Counted from the stretch's first letter, positions 1 to 6,980 are shown. The stretch: 10,658 nt of DNA from an uncultured Prevotellaceae bacterium (GCA_946413885.1 CAMKMK010000068.1:1-10658); one strand, 5' to 3'. The notes: a model not told the origin generated them from the sequence alone. Program-made: numbers and translations.

Positions 1-1151
1 TACATTTGCTCATTAACGCTGGTGCGGGTATGCTCGTTGGTTATGCGCTGGGCAAAAAGGATGTTGGTGAAGCAAGAAGCATGTTCACACGTTCTCTCAC
101 CCTGAGTGTCAGCATAGGTTTAATTATCACTTTTTTTGGTGGTATGTTTTTTACTTCAGAGTTGTCTCGTCTTTTGTGCAGCAACGATCAGTTACGTCCT
201 TTGGCTTTTGACTATATGCAGGTTCTGTTAATTGGAGCACCTGCCTATATTCTTATGTGGGGTCTTTCAACGATGGTAGGAGTTGATGGCAGTCCACGTC
301 TTGTCTCTGTGGCTGTTATAATCGATAATGCTCTTAACCTTTGTATGGATATTGTTTTTATAAAATTCTTTGGTTGGGGCATTGCTGGTTCTTCAGCAGC
401 TACTGTTGTTGGTCATCTTGTTGGTATTGCTATTCTGCTCAGTCACTGGCGATTGCCTGCGAATCGAAGGCTTATTCCTGTTCTTTATGTTGATGGTTTA
501 TTGTCGTCATGGCGTCGTATCCTGTCTCAGGGCACTCCTCTTGCGCTTGCTTCTATATGTTTGACATTACTGATGCTCTCAGCCAACACAATCGTGCTAT
601 CAACCGCTGGACGTTTGGGTATTTTTGTCTTTGCCGTTTGCATGAACCTTCTTCAACTTTACAACCTCTTCCTGTCTGGTACATGTCAAACACTTCAGTC
701 GCTTGGCGCCATTTATGTGGGTAAGGCTGATGAGGTTGGTTTTCGTGACGTTCTTCGTCGTGCCTTCCGCTTTATCACCCTCTCGATGGCTATAGCCTGT
801 GTTTTCGTGTGGATATTTCCTTCATCGATAGCTCGCCTTTTCGGAGCTACTGATGAGGCGATGATTGCTGAGACGAGTCGTGCTCTTCGTATCTTTGCAT
901 TGAGTTTCATTCCATTCTGCTATATCTATGTGCTGATGATTGTTTACAAGCTCTATGGTCAGCATCGTATGGCATTGTTCATTTCGTTAGCCCTCTCGCT
1001 GACGGTCATCCCTGTATTGTGGCTTATATCTCAATGGGCACCTCATTACTTGTGGTACAGCTATCTATTGGCTTACATTCTAGAGGGGTTGGCTATTGCT
1101 TCTATCCACTATTTCTGCCGTATAAAATTACAACTTCATAATAATTTATAA
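1..1151 (+). CDS. MATE-family multidrug/Na+ efflux transporter, 5' truncated
   Basis: An inner-membrane antiporter that would expel cationic drugs or metabolites in exchange for Na+ or H+. The frame is open from the left edge, and the TTG at position 6 is not a credible start. About 383 codons are present against roughly 440-460 in the family, so about 60 N-terminal residues (the first one or two helices) are missing. The visible part has repeated hydrophobic helices. A segment near fragment residues 95-135 fits the MATE pattern: a GVDGSPR loop, then NALNLCMDIVF, then GWGIAGSSAATVVG. The post-helix motif ALGKKDVGEAR near the start is echoed by GAIYVGKADEVGFRDVLRR in the second half, as expected from the family's internal duplication. 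The stop lies 11 bp before the arabinofuranosidase, so co-transcription is plausible. Substrate cannot be inferred. Family assignment is firm; MepA, NorM or DinF subtype is not. Confidence 0.9.
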   Translation, partial: HLLINAGAGMLVGYALGKKDVGEARSMFTRSLTLSVSIGLIITFFGGMFFTSELSRLLCSNDQLRPLAFDYMQVLLIGAPAYILMWGLSTMVGVDGSPRLVSVAVIIDNALNLCMDIVFIKFFGWGIAGSSAATVVGHLVGIAILLSHWRLPANRRLIPVLYVDGLLSSWRRILSQGTPLALASICLTLLMLSANTIVLSTAGRLGIFVFAVCMNLLQLYNLFLSGTCQTLQSLGAIYVGKADEVGFRDVLRRAFRFITLSMAIACVFVWIFPSSIARLFGATDEAMIAETSRALRIFALSFIPFCYIYVLMIVYKLYGQHRMALFISLALSLTVIPVLWLISQWAPHYLWYSYLLAYILEGLAIASIHYFCRIKLQLHNNL

Positions 1152-1162
1152 ATCATTCGTTT

Positions 1163-3172
1163 ATGTCTATCCGACTATTATTGACTGCACTCCTTTGTGC
1201 GGCTACAACGTGCCTCAATGCCAGTCGTCCGATGAAGACTCCTTCTGGCGGGAAGGCTATCAGTGATGAACTTATTGGTATTTTCTTCGAAGACATCAGT
1301 TCAGCTGCTGACGGCGGTCTCTTTGCTGAACTTGTGCAGAACGGTTCTTTTGAGTACAATCCCACTGAGCGTGATGGCTGGGGACCAGGCACAGCGTGGC
1401 GTGCCATCCGTCCAGGCCATTCACTTGGCTATTTGGAACCTCGAATGGATAATCCCCTTCATTCCAACACCCCAACTTATATGCGTCTTCATGTCGAGCG
1501 TGTGAAGGAGTACTATGACTATGACGGCTGGAAAGGCTTTGGCCTGCAGAACGACGGCTTTGATGGCTTTAGTGTGAAGGCTGGCGAGAAGTACAATTTC
1601 AAAGCTTTCTTGCGCAACGGCGAGAGCATTGCCAAGCAGGTACGTGTTGCGCTCGTGGAACCGCAAGGGTGGGGCAAATCGCCTAAATTGTTGGCTGATG
1701 CCACACTTAATGTCAATGGGCAACAGTGGAAGGATTATACGGCTGTTCTGACACCTTCTGAAACTTCCACGCACGCCTTGCTTCATATCCTCGTACTCAA
1801 CGTGGGTGCTATCGACATCGATGCCGTCTCACTTATGCCTGCCGACACTTACAAAGGTCATGGCTTGCGAAAGGATCTTGCTCAGGCACTTGCCGATCTC
1901 CAGCCTAAGTTTATGCGATTTCCTGGAGGTTGTGTGGTTCACGGCGGTGGCGATGGATTCTGGAATACATATCGATGGAAGACTACCATTGGACCACGTG
2001 AAGGACGTCGTCCGCTCAAAAACACTTGGGGCTACCATCAGTCAATGGGTCTTGGATATTATGAGTATTTCCAGTTCTGCGAGGACGTAGGTATGCAACC
2101 CGTTCCTATCTTGCCATGTGGTGTCTCATGTCAGGGAACCAATGGAGGTTGGGGTATGCGCGGTCAGGCACAGGATGTGGTCCCAATGGACAAGATGGAT
2201 GAATGGGCTCAAGAGGCTCTTGATCTTATCGACTGGGCCAATGGCGACCCTGCTACCAACAAGTGGGCTAAGATGCGTGCTGATGCAGGTCATCCTGAGC
2301 CATTTGGTCTTAAATACCTTGGCTTGGGTAATGAGGAGAAGATTTCACCTGAGTTCGAGGAACGTTTCCGCTATATTTATGATAAGGTAATGGCAGCACA
2401 TCCTGAGATTGTCATTGTTGGCACGGCTGGTCCTGGTTCTCATAAAGGCAATCCTGACTATGACAACGGCTGGCGTATAGCAGAACAGTTGGGTGTGCCC
2501 ATTTTGGATGAGCATTATTACGAACCACGCGATTACTTCCTTCGCAGTCGTCAGTACGATAATTATCCACGTGACCGCAAGACAAAGGTGTATCTTGGCG
2601 AATATGCTGCTAAGGACAAGAAACTCATCGATGCTCTTGCAGAGGGACTTTACCTGTTGCATGTAGAGCGCAATGGCGATGTTGTATGCATGACATCCTA
2701 TGCTCCTCTCTTCGCTCGCAAGGGAGCTACAAATTGGAATCCAGACCTTATCTATTTCGACAATGAACGTCCTATACTTACGTGCAGTTACTACATCCAA
2801 CAGATGTTTGGTCAGTCAGCAGGTCAGTACTATTACGGAGATTGTGTTCGTTTCGAGGGAGATGCCAAGAATGTGGAACAGCCTCAGGAAGGTGTCCACT
2901 ACGGCCAGTCTGTAGTTCTCAATGTCAAGGAGCATCGCCTATATGTCAAGCTTTGCAACGCAGGGGCTGAGACCAAACGTGCAAACATCAACCTTTCGCG
3001 ATTCAAGCTAGAGAATGAGGCAAAGAAAACTATCCTTACAGGCAGGCCTGACGACGAGAATAACTTCGAGGCTCAACCCATTGCACCCCAGCAATCCACT
3101 ATTAAGGCCCAGCGCCGCTTTACACTCGACCTGGCTCCGTATAGTTTTGTCATGCTCGAATACGAGTTATAG
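1163..3172 (+). CDS. GH51 alpha-L-arabinofuranosidase, secreted
   Basis: Retaining glycoside hydrolase that releases terminal alpha-L-arabinofuranose from arabinan, arabinoxylan or arabinogalactan side chains. The 669-residue product is normal for bacterial GH51 enzymes carrying an extra N-terminal module. Residues 1-20 form a signal peptide ending LNA, so it is exported; C17 (ATTC) leaves a weak lipoprotein possibility. Residues about 60-225 look like a beta-sandwich carbohydrate-binding-like module. The (beta/alpha)8 domain spans about 235-500: RFPGG at 252-256, acid/base E391 in GLGNEEK (N390-E391), DEHYY at 449-453, and nucleophile E480 in VYLGEYA. The C-terminal beta-sandwich typical of GH51 follows to 669. 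The ATG at 1163 is chosen because it supplies the signal peptide. No promoter motif is seen in the 11-bp gap after the MATE gene, suggesting an operon. No SusC/SusD-like genes are in the window, so a polysaccharide-utilization locus cannot be claimed. Confidence 0.95.
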   Translation: MSIRLLLTALLCAATTCLNASRPMKTPSGGKAISDELIGIFFEDISSAADGGLFAELVQNGSFEYNPTERDGWGPGTAWRAIRPGHSLGYLEPRMDNPLHSNTPTYMRLHVERVKEYYDYDGWKGFGLQNDGFDGFSVKAGEKYNFKAFLRNGESIAKQVRVALVEPQGWGKSPKLLADATLNVNGQQWKDYTAVLTPSETSTHALLHILVLNVGAIDIDAVSLMPADTYKGHGLRKDLAQALADLQPKFMRFPGGCVVHGGGDGFWNTYRWKTTIGPREGRRPLKNTWGYHQSMGLGYYEYFQFCEDVGMQPVPILPCGVSCQGTNGGWGMRGQAQDVVPMDKMDEWAQEALDLIDWANGDPATNKWAKMRADAGHPEPFGLKYLGLGNEEKISPEFEERFRYIYDKVMAAHPEIVIVGTAGPGSHKGNPDYDNGWRIAEQLGVPILDEHYYEPRDYFLRSRQYDNYPRDRKTKVYLGEYAAKDKKLIDALAEGLYLLHVERNGDVVCMTSYAPLFARKGATNWNPDLIYFDNERPILTCSYYIQQMFGQSAGQYYYGDCVRFEGDAKNVEQPQEGVHYGQSVVLNVKEHRLYVKLCNAGAETKRANINLSRFKLENEAKKTILTGRPDDENNFEAQPIAPQQSTIKAQRRFTLDLAPYSFVMLEYEL

Positions 3173-3293
3173 GATAATTTGGGATAAACGTTATAACTAC
3201 TCAGACATTGGATAATAAATAAGGATTGGTAGCGATGGCTCTATATTGTGTCTGACGGTTCTTTTACGCTGTATCTACGATGGAATGTAGGGT

Positions 3294-3322
3294 AAAAAAG
3301 GCATCTGTCCCCGTGCCAGACC
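3294..3322 (-). terminator. Possible intrinsic terminator on minus strand
   Basis: Read on the minus strand, GG-TCTG (3322-3317 region) pairs with CAGA-CC, with a two-base bulge and a nine-base loop. The minus-strand RNA would then run into six U residues (the A-run at 3294-3299). The stem is only about six base pairs, so the call is weak. It lies downstream, on the minus strand, of the decayed reading frame in the inverted-repeat element and could end a transcript leaving it. Confidence 0.3.
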
Positions 3323-3355
3323 TGAATGTGCCTGATATTTTTGCATGACTTATAG

Positions 3356-3378
3356 TTTTCTTTTGGTGTCCGCTAAAA
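3356..3378 (+). repeat. Left terminal inverted repeat
   Basis: A 23-bp arm that pairs with 3604-3626. The only mismatch is at 3362 against 3620, and positions 3363-3378 match perfectly. Pairing stops at 3355 outwards and 3379 inwards. Confidence 0.75.
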
Positions 3379-3439
3379 GTTGAAAGGGGATAAGATATGT
3401 GTCCGCATTACCGATAAACAGGCATTGAGGATTCATTTT

Positions 3440-3616
3440 TCAGATAGTAAGCCCCATCCATTCTTTATATCCTTTATTTTTAGCGGTCAGCAGTTCCTGA
3501 AGATGAAATAAAGCAATATATTTGATCTGTTCTCCTACATCGTTAGCCGATAAAAGCTTACAAAAACTAATACAAATATATCTTTCTTCCTTATATCGGC
3601 TCGTTTTAGCGGACAC
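3440..3616 (-). pseudogene. Decayed reading frame inside the inverted-repeat element
   Basis: On the minus strand a frame stays open from within the right inverted repeat (GTG at 3616, or TTG at 3619) to a TGA at 3440-3442, giving 58 codons. It has no ATG near its beginning. The peptide looks protein-like: a basic start (SAKTSRYKEER), then LLSANDVGEQIKYIAL and HLQELLTAKNKGYKEW, ending WMGLTI. I do not recognise it. Because it begins in the terminal repeat, it could be a remnant of the transposase or passenger gene of the parent element. It could also be a chance open frame in A+T-rich DNA. A TAnnTTTG match on the minus strand (TATATTTG, 3580 to 3573) lies inside the frame, so it could not drive the full frame. 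Confidence 0.3.
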
Positions 3617-3626
3617 CAATAGAAAA
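3604..3626 (-). repeat. Right terminal inverted repeat
   Basis: Reverse complement of the left arm, with TTTTAGCGGACACCAA at 3604-3619 as the perfect core. A minus-strand reading frame enters the element through this arm without a stop. Confidence 0.75.
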
Positions 3627-3668
3627 AAATCTCATAGGGGACATAAATAGTGCAACAGGAAGGTAAAA

Positions 3669-3833
3669 ATGGAAAAAGATAAGCAGATTACATATAGCCG
3701 TCATGTACGGATTTGCGACATGCTTTTGGCCAATATTCAGTGGAGCCTCTTGTTATTGCAAGTTTTTTCAGTGCCCTCTGGTTCCGTAGGTCTCTTCTCT
3801 TACTTGAGAACCTTGTTTGTTCAATCAAATTAA
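3669..3833 (+). CDS. Possible small protein, 54 aa, unrecognised
   Basis: An ATG at 3669 opens a 54-codon frame ending in TAA at 3831-3833. It is preceded by a purine-rich AGGAAGG (3657-3663), an unusually Shine-Dalgarno-like sequence for this window. The peptide begins with a charged stretch (MEKDKQITYSRHVRICDML), continues with a hydrophobic segment (IQWSLLLLQVF, residues 23-33) and has a second, weaker one (GSVGLFSYL). It could be a small membrane-associated protein, a 5' fragment of a broken mobile-element gene just outside the inverted repeats, or a chance ORF. No TAnnTTTG promoter was seen directly upstream. No function can be assigned. Confidence 0.25.
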   Translation: MEKDKQITYSRHVRICDMLLANIQWSLLLLQVFSVPSGSVGLFSYLRTLFVQSN

Positions 3834-3898
3834 GTCAAGAGTTAGGTGACGATTTCCATTTTTAAGATTAATTAACTTTAGTGTGTTGGATTATTTAA

Positions 3899-3906
3899 TA
3901 TCTTTG
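3899..3906 (+). promoter_or_regulatory. Bacteroidota -7 promoter element for the acidic-protein/symporter unit
   Basis: TATCTTTG fits the TAnnTTTG -7 consensus and lies 28 bases before the ATG at 3935. A degenerate -33 candidate, CTTTAG, is at 3876-3881, about the right distance upstream. This element would drive both the acidic protein and the symporter. Confidence 0.65.
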
Positions 3907-3934
3907 CAGTCAAAATCAATAGTATGAAGTAATC

Positions 3935-4744
3935 ATGAGTAACAAAATTCATGTCATGGAGTCCATTCTGGACCTCAACAGCAACAATGTTTGGAATATC
4001 GACGAGAACGAGTTAGCCAAGTTGTGGGAGAAATCGAAATTGGAGGAGGATTTCACCATCAGCGAAGACAAGCTGCTGAATGTGATTCGCCTTGCCTTTG
4101 AGGTTGTTCACTATGACCCTTCCATTCCACGCGAACAGAAAATGTATGAGAATGGCGATTGGGCTATCATGTCACATTGCCGTCCTGGAAAGCCTTCAAT
4201 TGCAATCCGCAAAAAGGTCATCAAGCGTTTGACAGATCTTACTTACGAGAACATTAGACATATCTCTGAAGCTACACTTCTCGATTTGATTGACCGTAAC
4301 TTCGGAGGAGGATGGGATTCCATATCGTTGGCTATCAAGGACATTATAGAATCTGGATTTGATATCAGTACCACTCAGTTGCCAGCTTCACGCATTCATC
4401 TGCCTGGTGGAACCCTGGAGCGCAAAGTGGCTCAAGGTTTTGATGTGCTGGAGATTCCAAAAGGTAGTTGGGTGGAAGCCATTTTCGCCAAGAAGAAGGA
4501 TCCTGTAGTAAAATTGCGTTTCCAAGATCAAAGATACGATGAGGATGGTAACCTGTTCAAGGATTCCCTCTCAGATGAGGATGAGGATTTGCCCGATGAG
4601 GTAGACGAAGATTTGGATGAGGACGAGGAGGACGAGGATGAGCTTTCTGAGGAGGAACAGAACGATGATACCTTCTACAGCAGTTATTCTCCTGAGGCTG
4701 AGGTGAAAGATGAGGACGAGGAAGGTTTTCCTATCGAGGAGTAA
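3935..4744 (+). CDS. Unknown cytoplasmic protein with acidic D/E-rich tail
   Basis: The 269-residue product has no signal peptide or membrane segment. I do not recognise a named family. Residues 1-200 look like a folded, mixed alpha/beta region with features such as WAIMSHCRPGKPSIAIRKK (76-94), the glycine-rich NFGGGWDSIS (122-131) and LPGGTLERK (156-164). Residues 202-269 form a low-complexity acidic tail made almost entirely of Asp and Glu between 213 and 245, probably disordered. Similar acidic tails elsewhere act in nucleic-acid mimicry, chaperoning or binding basic partners, but nothing here selects among these. The ATG at 3935 lies 28 bases after a good -7 element. The gene ends 21 bp before the symporter, so the two are probably one operon. 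The reading frame is well formed with ordinary codon use. I infer a real gene of unknown function. Confidence 0.85.
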   Translation: MSNKIHVMESILDLNSNNVWNIDENELAKLWEKSKLEEDFTISEDKLLNVIRLAFEVVHYDPSIPREQKMYENGDWAIMSHCRPGKPSIAIRKKVIKRLTDLTYENIRHISEATLLDLIDRNFGGGWDSISLAIKDIIESGFDISTTQLPASRIHLPGGTLERKVAQGFDVLEIPKGSWVEAIFAKKKDPVVKLRFQDQRYDEDGNLFKDSLSDEDEDLPDEVDEDLDEDEEDEDELSEEEQNDDTFYSSYSPEAEVKDEDEEGFPIEE

Positions 4745-4765
4745 AGACTGTTTTATCAAGAATCG

Positions 4766-6223
4766 ATGCATCATCTTACATTATTCGTCATAGCAGGGTA
4801 TTTGTTTACCCTGCTTATTCTTTCTCGGATTGTTGGAGGCACGCGCGACAATGATGCCTTCTTTCGCGGGAACCGCCAGAGTCCCTGGTGGGCTGTAGCT
4901 TTTGGCATGCTTGGAGCCAGTATCAGCGGTATAACCTATGTCAGCGTGCCAGGTATGGTGGTAGGAGTGCAGATGACCTATCTGCAGATGTGTTTGGGAT
5001 TCATCCTGGGATATTTCCTTGTTGCTTTCCTCTTGTTACCTATTTATTATAAGATGAATCTGACCACCATCTACACGTATCTTGACCATCGATTTGGATT
5101 TTCTGCCTACAAGACGGGAGCCTCCTTCTTTTTCCTGAGCAAACTATTGGGTGCCAGTATCCGCCTCTATCTTGTTTGTGTAATCTTGCAGAATCTGATC
5201 TTCGACTCGTATCATATTCCATTTTGGCTCAACACTTTCATTGTATTGACTTTTATCTGGCTTTATACGCGCAATAGCGGTATCAAGACTATCGTGTGGA
5301 GTGATTGCCTGCAGACGGTTGTCCTGCTGACAGGTTTGATACTCATCATATACCAGTTGGTCAGTCAGATGAACCTGGGATTCAGCGATGCCGTGTCGGC
5401 TATCCGTCAGAATCCCATGAGTCATATTTTTGAGTTTGAGGATGTGAATGGAAAGCAATATTTCTGGAAGCAGTTTATCAGCGGAATCTTTACTGTAGTA
5501 GTGATGACAGGTCTCGACCAGGATATGATGCAGAAAAACCTAACCTGCCGGACCTTGAAACAGAGCCAGTTGAATATGTGTGTCAACGGATTGCTCTATA
5601 CACCTGTCAATTTTCTTTTTCTTTGCCTGGGTGTCCTGATGGTGATGTTTTACCAGCAGACAGGTATGGAACTACCAGCCAAAACAGATGAGATTCTGCC
5701 CACACTATGTGCAAGTGGACAGTTAGGCCAGGCAGCCTTGCTCTTCTTTGCTTTAGGTATCACAGCTGCGGCTTTCAGTAGTGCAGACTCTGCCTTGACG
5801 AGCCTGACCACGTGTTGTTGTGTAGATATCCTACATAAACCTGATGATGAACGGTTGCGCAAGATAGTTCATCCGCTGATTGCTGTGTGTTTCATGGGTT
5901 TCATTCTGCTGGTTCGTGCAGTCAACTCAACCAATGTTATTGATGCGGTATATACCGTTTGTTCTTACACGTATGGACCTTTGCTGGGATTGTTTGCCTT
6001 TGGACTCCTTACCCGTCTTCAACCTCGTGGTATATGGGTTCCTTTCATCTGCTTGCTTTCACCCTTCCTGTGTTATTTTATGGATGTTCAGATGTTCGAG
6101 AAATTTCACTACAAGTTTGGTTATGAACTGCTTCTCTGCAACGGGGCTATAACTTTCCTGGGACTATTGCTGGCGTCTGCGAAATTCCGCACAAACAATG
6201 CTGGTAGCAATTGCAACGTTTAA
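4766..6223 (+). CDS. Sodium:solute symporter (SSS/SLC5 family)
   Basis: Inner-membrane transporter that uses the Na+ gradient to import a small solute. The 485-residue product has about 13 hydrophobic segments, typical of the LeuT-fold SSS family. Family signatures are visible: FFRGNRQSPWW (32-42) after helix 1, GASISGITYVSVPG (50-63) in the first core helix, GLDQDMMQKNLTCRT (249-263), and AAAFSSADSALTS (334-346), where S338/S339 match the Na2 sodium site. The substrate cannot be read from sequence; sugars, amino acids, carboxylates and anions are all possible in this family. It follows the acidic protein by 21 bp without its own promoter motif. Its last 19 codons plus stop overlap antisense with the trmH-like gene, so its C-terminal tail (TNNAGSNCNV) is probably functionally neutral. 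Confidence 0.92.
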   Translation: MHHLTLFVIAGYLFTLLILSRIVGGTRDNDAFFRGNRQSPWWAVAFGMLGASISGITYVSVPGMVVGVQMTYLQMCLGFILGYFLVAFLLLPIYYKMNLTTIYTYLDHRFGFSAYKTGASFFFLSKLLGASIRLYLVCVILQNLIFDSYHIPFWLNTFIVLTFIWLYTRNSGIKTIVWSDCLQTVVLLTGLILIIYQLVSQMNLGFSDAVSAIRQNPMSHIFEFEDVNGKQYFWKQFISGIFTVVVMTGLDQDMMQKNLTCRTLKQSQLNMCVNGLLYTPVNFLFLCLGVLMVMFYQQTGMELPAKTDEILPTLCASGQLGQAALLFFALGITAAAFSSADSALTSLTTCCCVDILHKPDDERLRKIVHPLIAVCFMGFILLVRAVNSTNVIDAVYTVCSYTYGPLLGLFAFGLLTRLQPRGIWVPFICLLSPFLCYFMDVQMFEKFHYKFGYELLLCNGAITFLGLLLASAKFRTNNAGSNCNV

Positions 6224-6916
6224 GCTTTCGCTTGTTTCTCGATACGCAGGATAGTTAGGGATAAACAGTCGTTCGTTGACTCTTTCCTTCACTTCTTTTG
6301 AGATACCATTTCCCTCGTTACCCATTACGATGATTCCTTCAGGGGAGAGTTGTTTCTCATACATGTTATCCCCTTCAAGAAAAGTTCCGTATATGGGCAT
6401 GTTGATTTGTCCGAGAATTTCAGGCAGATCCACATAGTGCATTCTAACCCTTGCGATGGCTCCCATAGTTGCTTGGATAGCTTTTGGGTTGTAGATATCG
6501 GCTGTGTCAGCGCTGCATAGGATATCCTCAATGCCAAACCAGTCAGCAATACGTACGATGGTTCCCAGATTTCCAGGATCCTGTACTCCATCCATAGCCA
6601 GCGTAAGTTTTCCTTTCAGCGATTCTATGTCTAACTGATAATCTGGAATGGGAAAGAGTGCGATTACTTCCTGTGGGGTTCGAAGCAGGCTAGCACGATT
6701 CAATTCTGCAGACGTTATTTCATCTACTAGGATATTCTTCAATTGGTTTCCATGTTCGTTGATCCACTCAGGAAGGGCAGCAATGTACGTGGGACTCATC
6801 GTGTTTAACAAGTCGCCTACAAGCTTTGTTCCTTCAGCCACGAAGAGCCTTTCTTGACGACGAAACTTACGCATTTCCAACGAATGAATTTCCTTGATTC
6901 TGGCTTTACTTATCAT
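6164..6916 (-). CDS. TrmH/SpoU-family RNA 2'-O-methyltransferase
   Basis: SAM-dependent SPOUT methyltransferase that modifies a ribose 2'-OH in rRNA or tRNA. The 250-residue length is normal. Residues 1-95 form the SpoU substrate-binding domain, opening with RIKEIHSLEMRKFRRQE and LFVAEGTKLV. The trefoil-knot catalytic domain spans about 103-250. Motif 1 is DGVQDPGNLGTIVRIAD (109-125) with N116 and R122. Motif 2 is IIVMGNEGNGIS (195-206) with E201. Motif 3 is IPNYPAYRETSESLNVAIA (219-237). Close relatives include RlmB and the TsnR-like group; the exact target nucleotide is not predictable. The ATG at 6916 gives the usual N-terminus, 23 bases after a minus-strand -7 element. The gene is convergent with the symporter, overlapping it by 60 bp, and divergent from tamL. 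Confidence 0.93.
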   Translation of the reverse strand: MISKARIKEIHSLEMRKFRRQERLFVAEGTKLVGDLLNTMSPTYIAALPEWINEHGNQLKNILVDEITSAELNRASLLRTPQEVIALFPIPDYQLDIESLKGKLTLAMDGVQDPGNLGTIVRIADWFGIEDILCSADTADIYNPKAIQATMGAIARVRMHYVDLPEILGQINMPIYGTFLEGDNMYEKQLSPEGIIVMGNEGNGISKEVKERVNERLFIPNYPAYRETSESLNVAIATSIVCAEFRRRQQ

Positions 6917-6938
6917 GAAAGTCTTATTTTTTCTGTGA

Positions 6939-6946
6939 CAAAGTTA
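6939..6946 (-). promoter_or_regulatory. -7 promoter element for the trmH-like gene
   Basis: On the minus strand TAACTTTG (6946 to 6939) matches TAnnTTTG exactly and lies 23 bases from the ATG at 6916. That is the same spacing seen for the tRNA promoter. No TTG -33 element is evident at about 20 bases upstream. Confidence 0.6.
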
Positions 6947-6968
6947 GTGAATTTTGATGAAATAGTCT

Positions 6969-6976
6969 TATCTTTG
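6969..6976 (+). promoter_or_regulatory. -7 promoter element for tamL, almost touching its ATG
   Basis: TATCTTTG is an exact TAnnTTTG match only four bases before the ATG at 6981. If used, transcription would start at or within a few bases of the start codon, giving a leaderless mRNA. A degenerate -33 candidate, TTAG, is at 6944-6947. The element sits 22 bp from the opposing trmH -7 box. Confidence 0.55.
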
Positions 6977-6980
6977 TCGT

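Larger units (their letters stand above)
3356..3626. mobile_element. MITE-like or degenerate IS element, 271 bp
   Basis: The segment is bounded by inverted repeats of 23 bp with one mismatch; the inner 16 bp (TTGGTGTCCGCTAAAA and its complement) are perfect. It is too short to encode a complete transposase. Parts of the end motif recur inside: GTGTCCGC at 3399-3406 and TTTTAGCGG at 3478-3486. CCGATAAA occurs at 3411-3418 and 3547-3554, and AGCCGATA (3545-3552) has its complement at 3594-3601. Such subterminal copies are common in transposase-binding ends. A possible imperfect target duplication is CTTATAG (3349-3355) versus CTCATAG (3631-3637), but the boundaries then differ by four bases from the repeat ends. 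I cannot assign an IS family from the ends. A non-transposon inverted repeat remains possible. Confidence 0.55.
3173..3934. other. 762-bp intergenic region with mobile-element remnant
   Basis: There is no convincing full-length gene here. The first 180 bases (3173-3355) hold only short ORFs and one possible minus-strand terminator hairpin. The middle (3356-3626) is a 271-bp segment bounded by 23-bp inverted repeats. The right part (3627-3898) holds a possible 54-codon ORF at 3669-3833 and A+T-rich DNA leading to the promoter of the next gene. The sequence is more A+T-rich than the flanking genes, consistent with non-coding DNA or an insertion. Confidence 0.8.

Noticed and set aside
6..8. TTG as a start codon for the MATE gene
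   Set aside because: The frame is open to the left edge and the protein lacks the first helices of the family; this is a truncation by the window.
2345..2800. 151-codon minus-strand ORF inside the arabinofuranosidase gene
   Set aside because: It is a shadow of the well-supported GH51 frame, with no recognisable motifs or promoter.
1..3172. Polysaccharide-utilization locus around the GH51 gene
   Set aside because: No SusC/SusD-like, sensor-regulator or additional glycosidase gene is in view; the only neighbour is a MATE transporter.
3173..3210. GTTATA/TATAAC hairpin as terminator of the arabinofuranosidase
   Set aside because: The stem is short and A/T only, with a large loop and no U-tract after it.
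4574..4665. GATGAGGA-like tandem repeat as a possible regulatory or recombination repeat
   Set aside because: It is explained as Asp/Glu codons of the acidic tail; no regular period was found.
5144..5458. 104-codon minus-strand ORF opposite the symporter
   Set aside because: It is an antisense shadow; the composition follows from transmembrane codons on the other strand.
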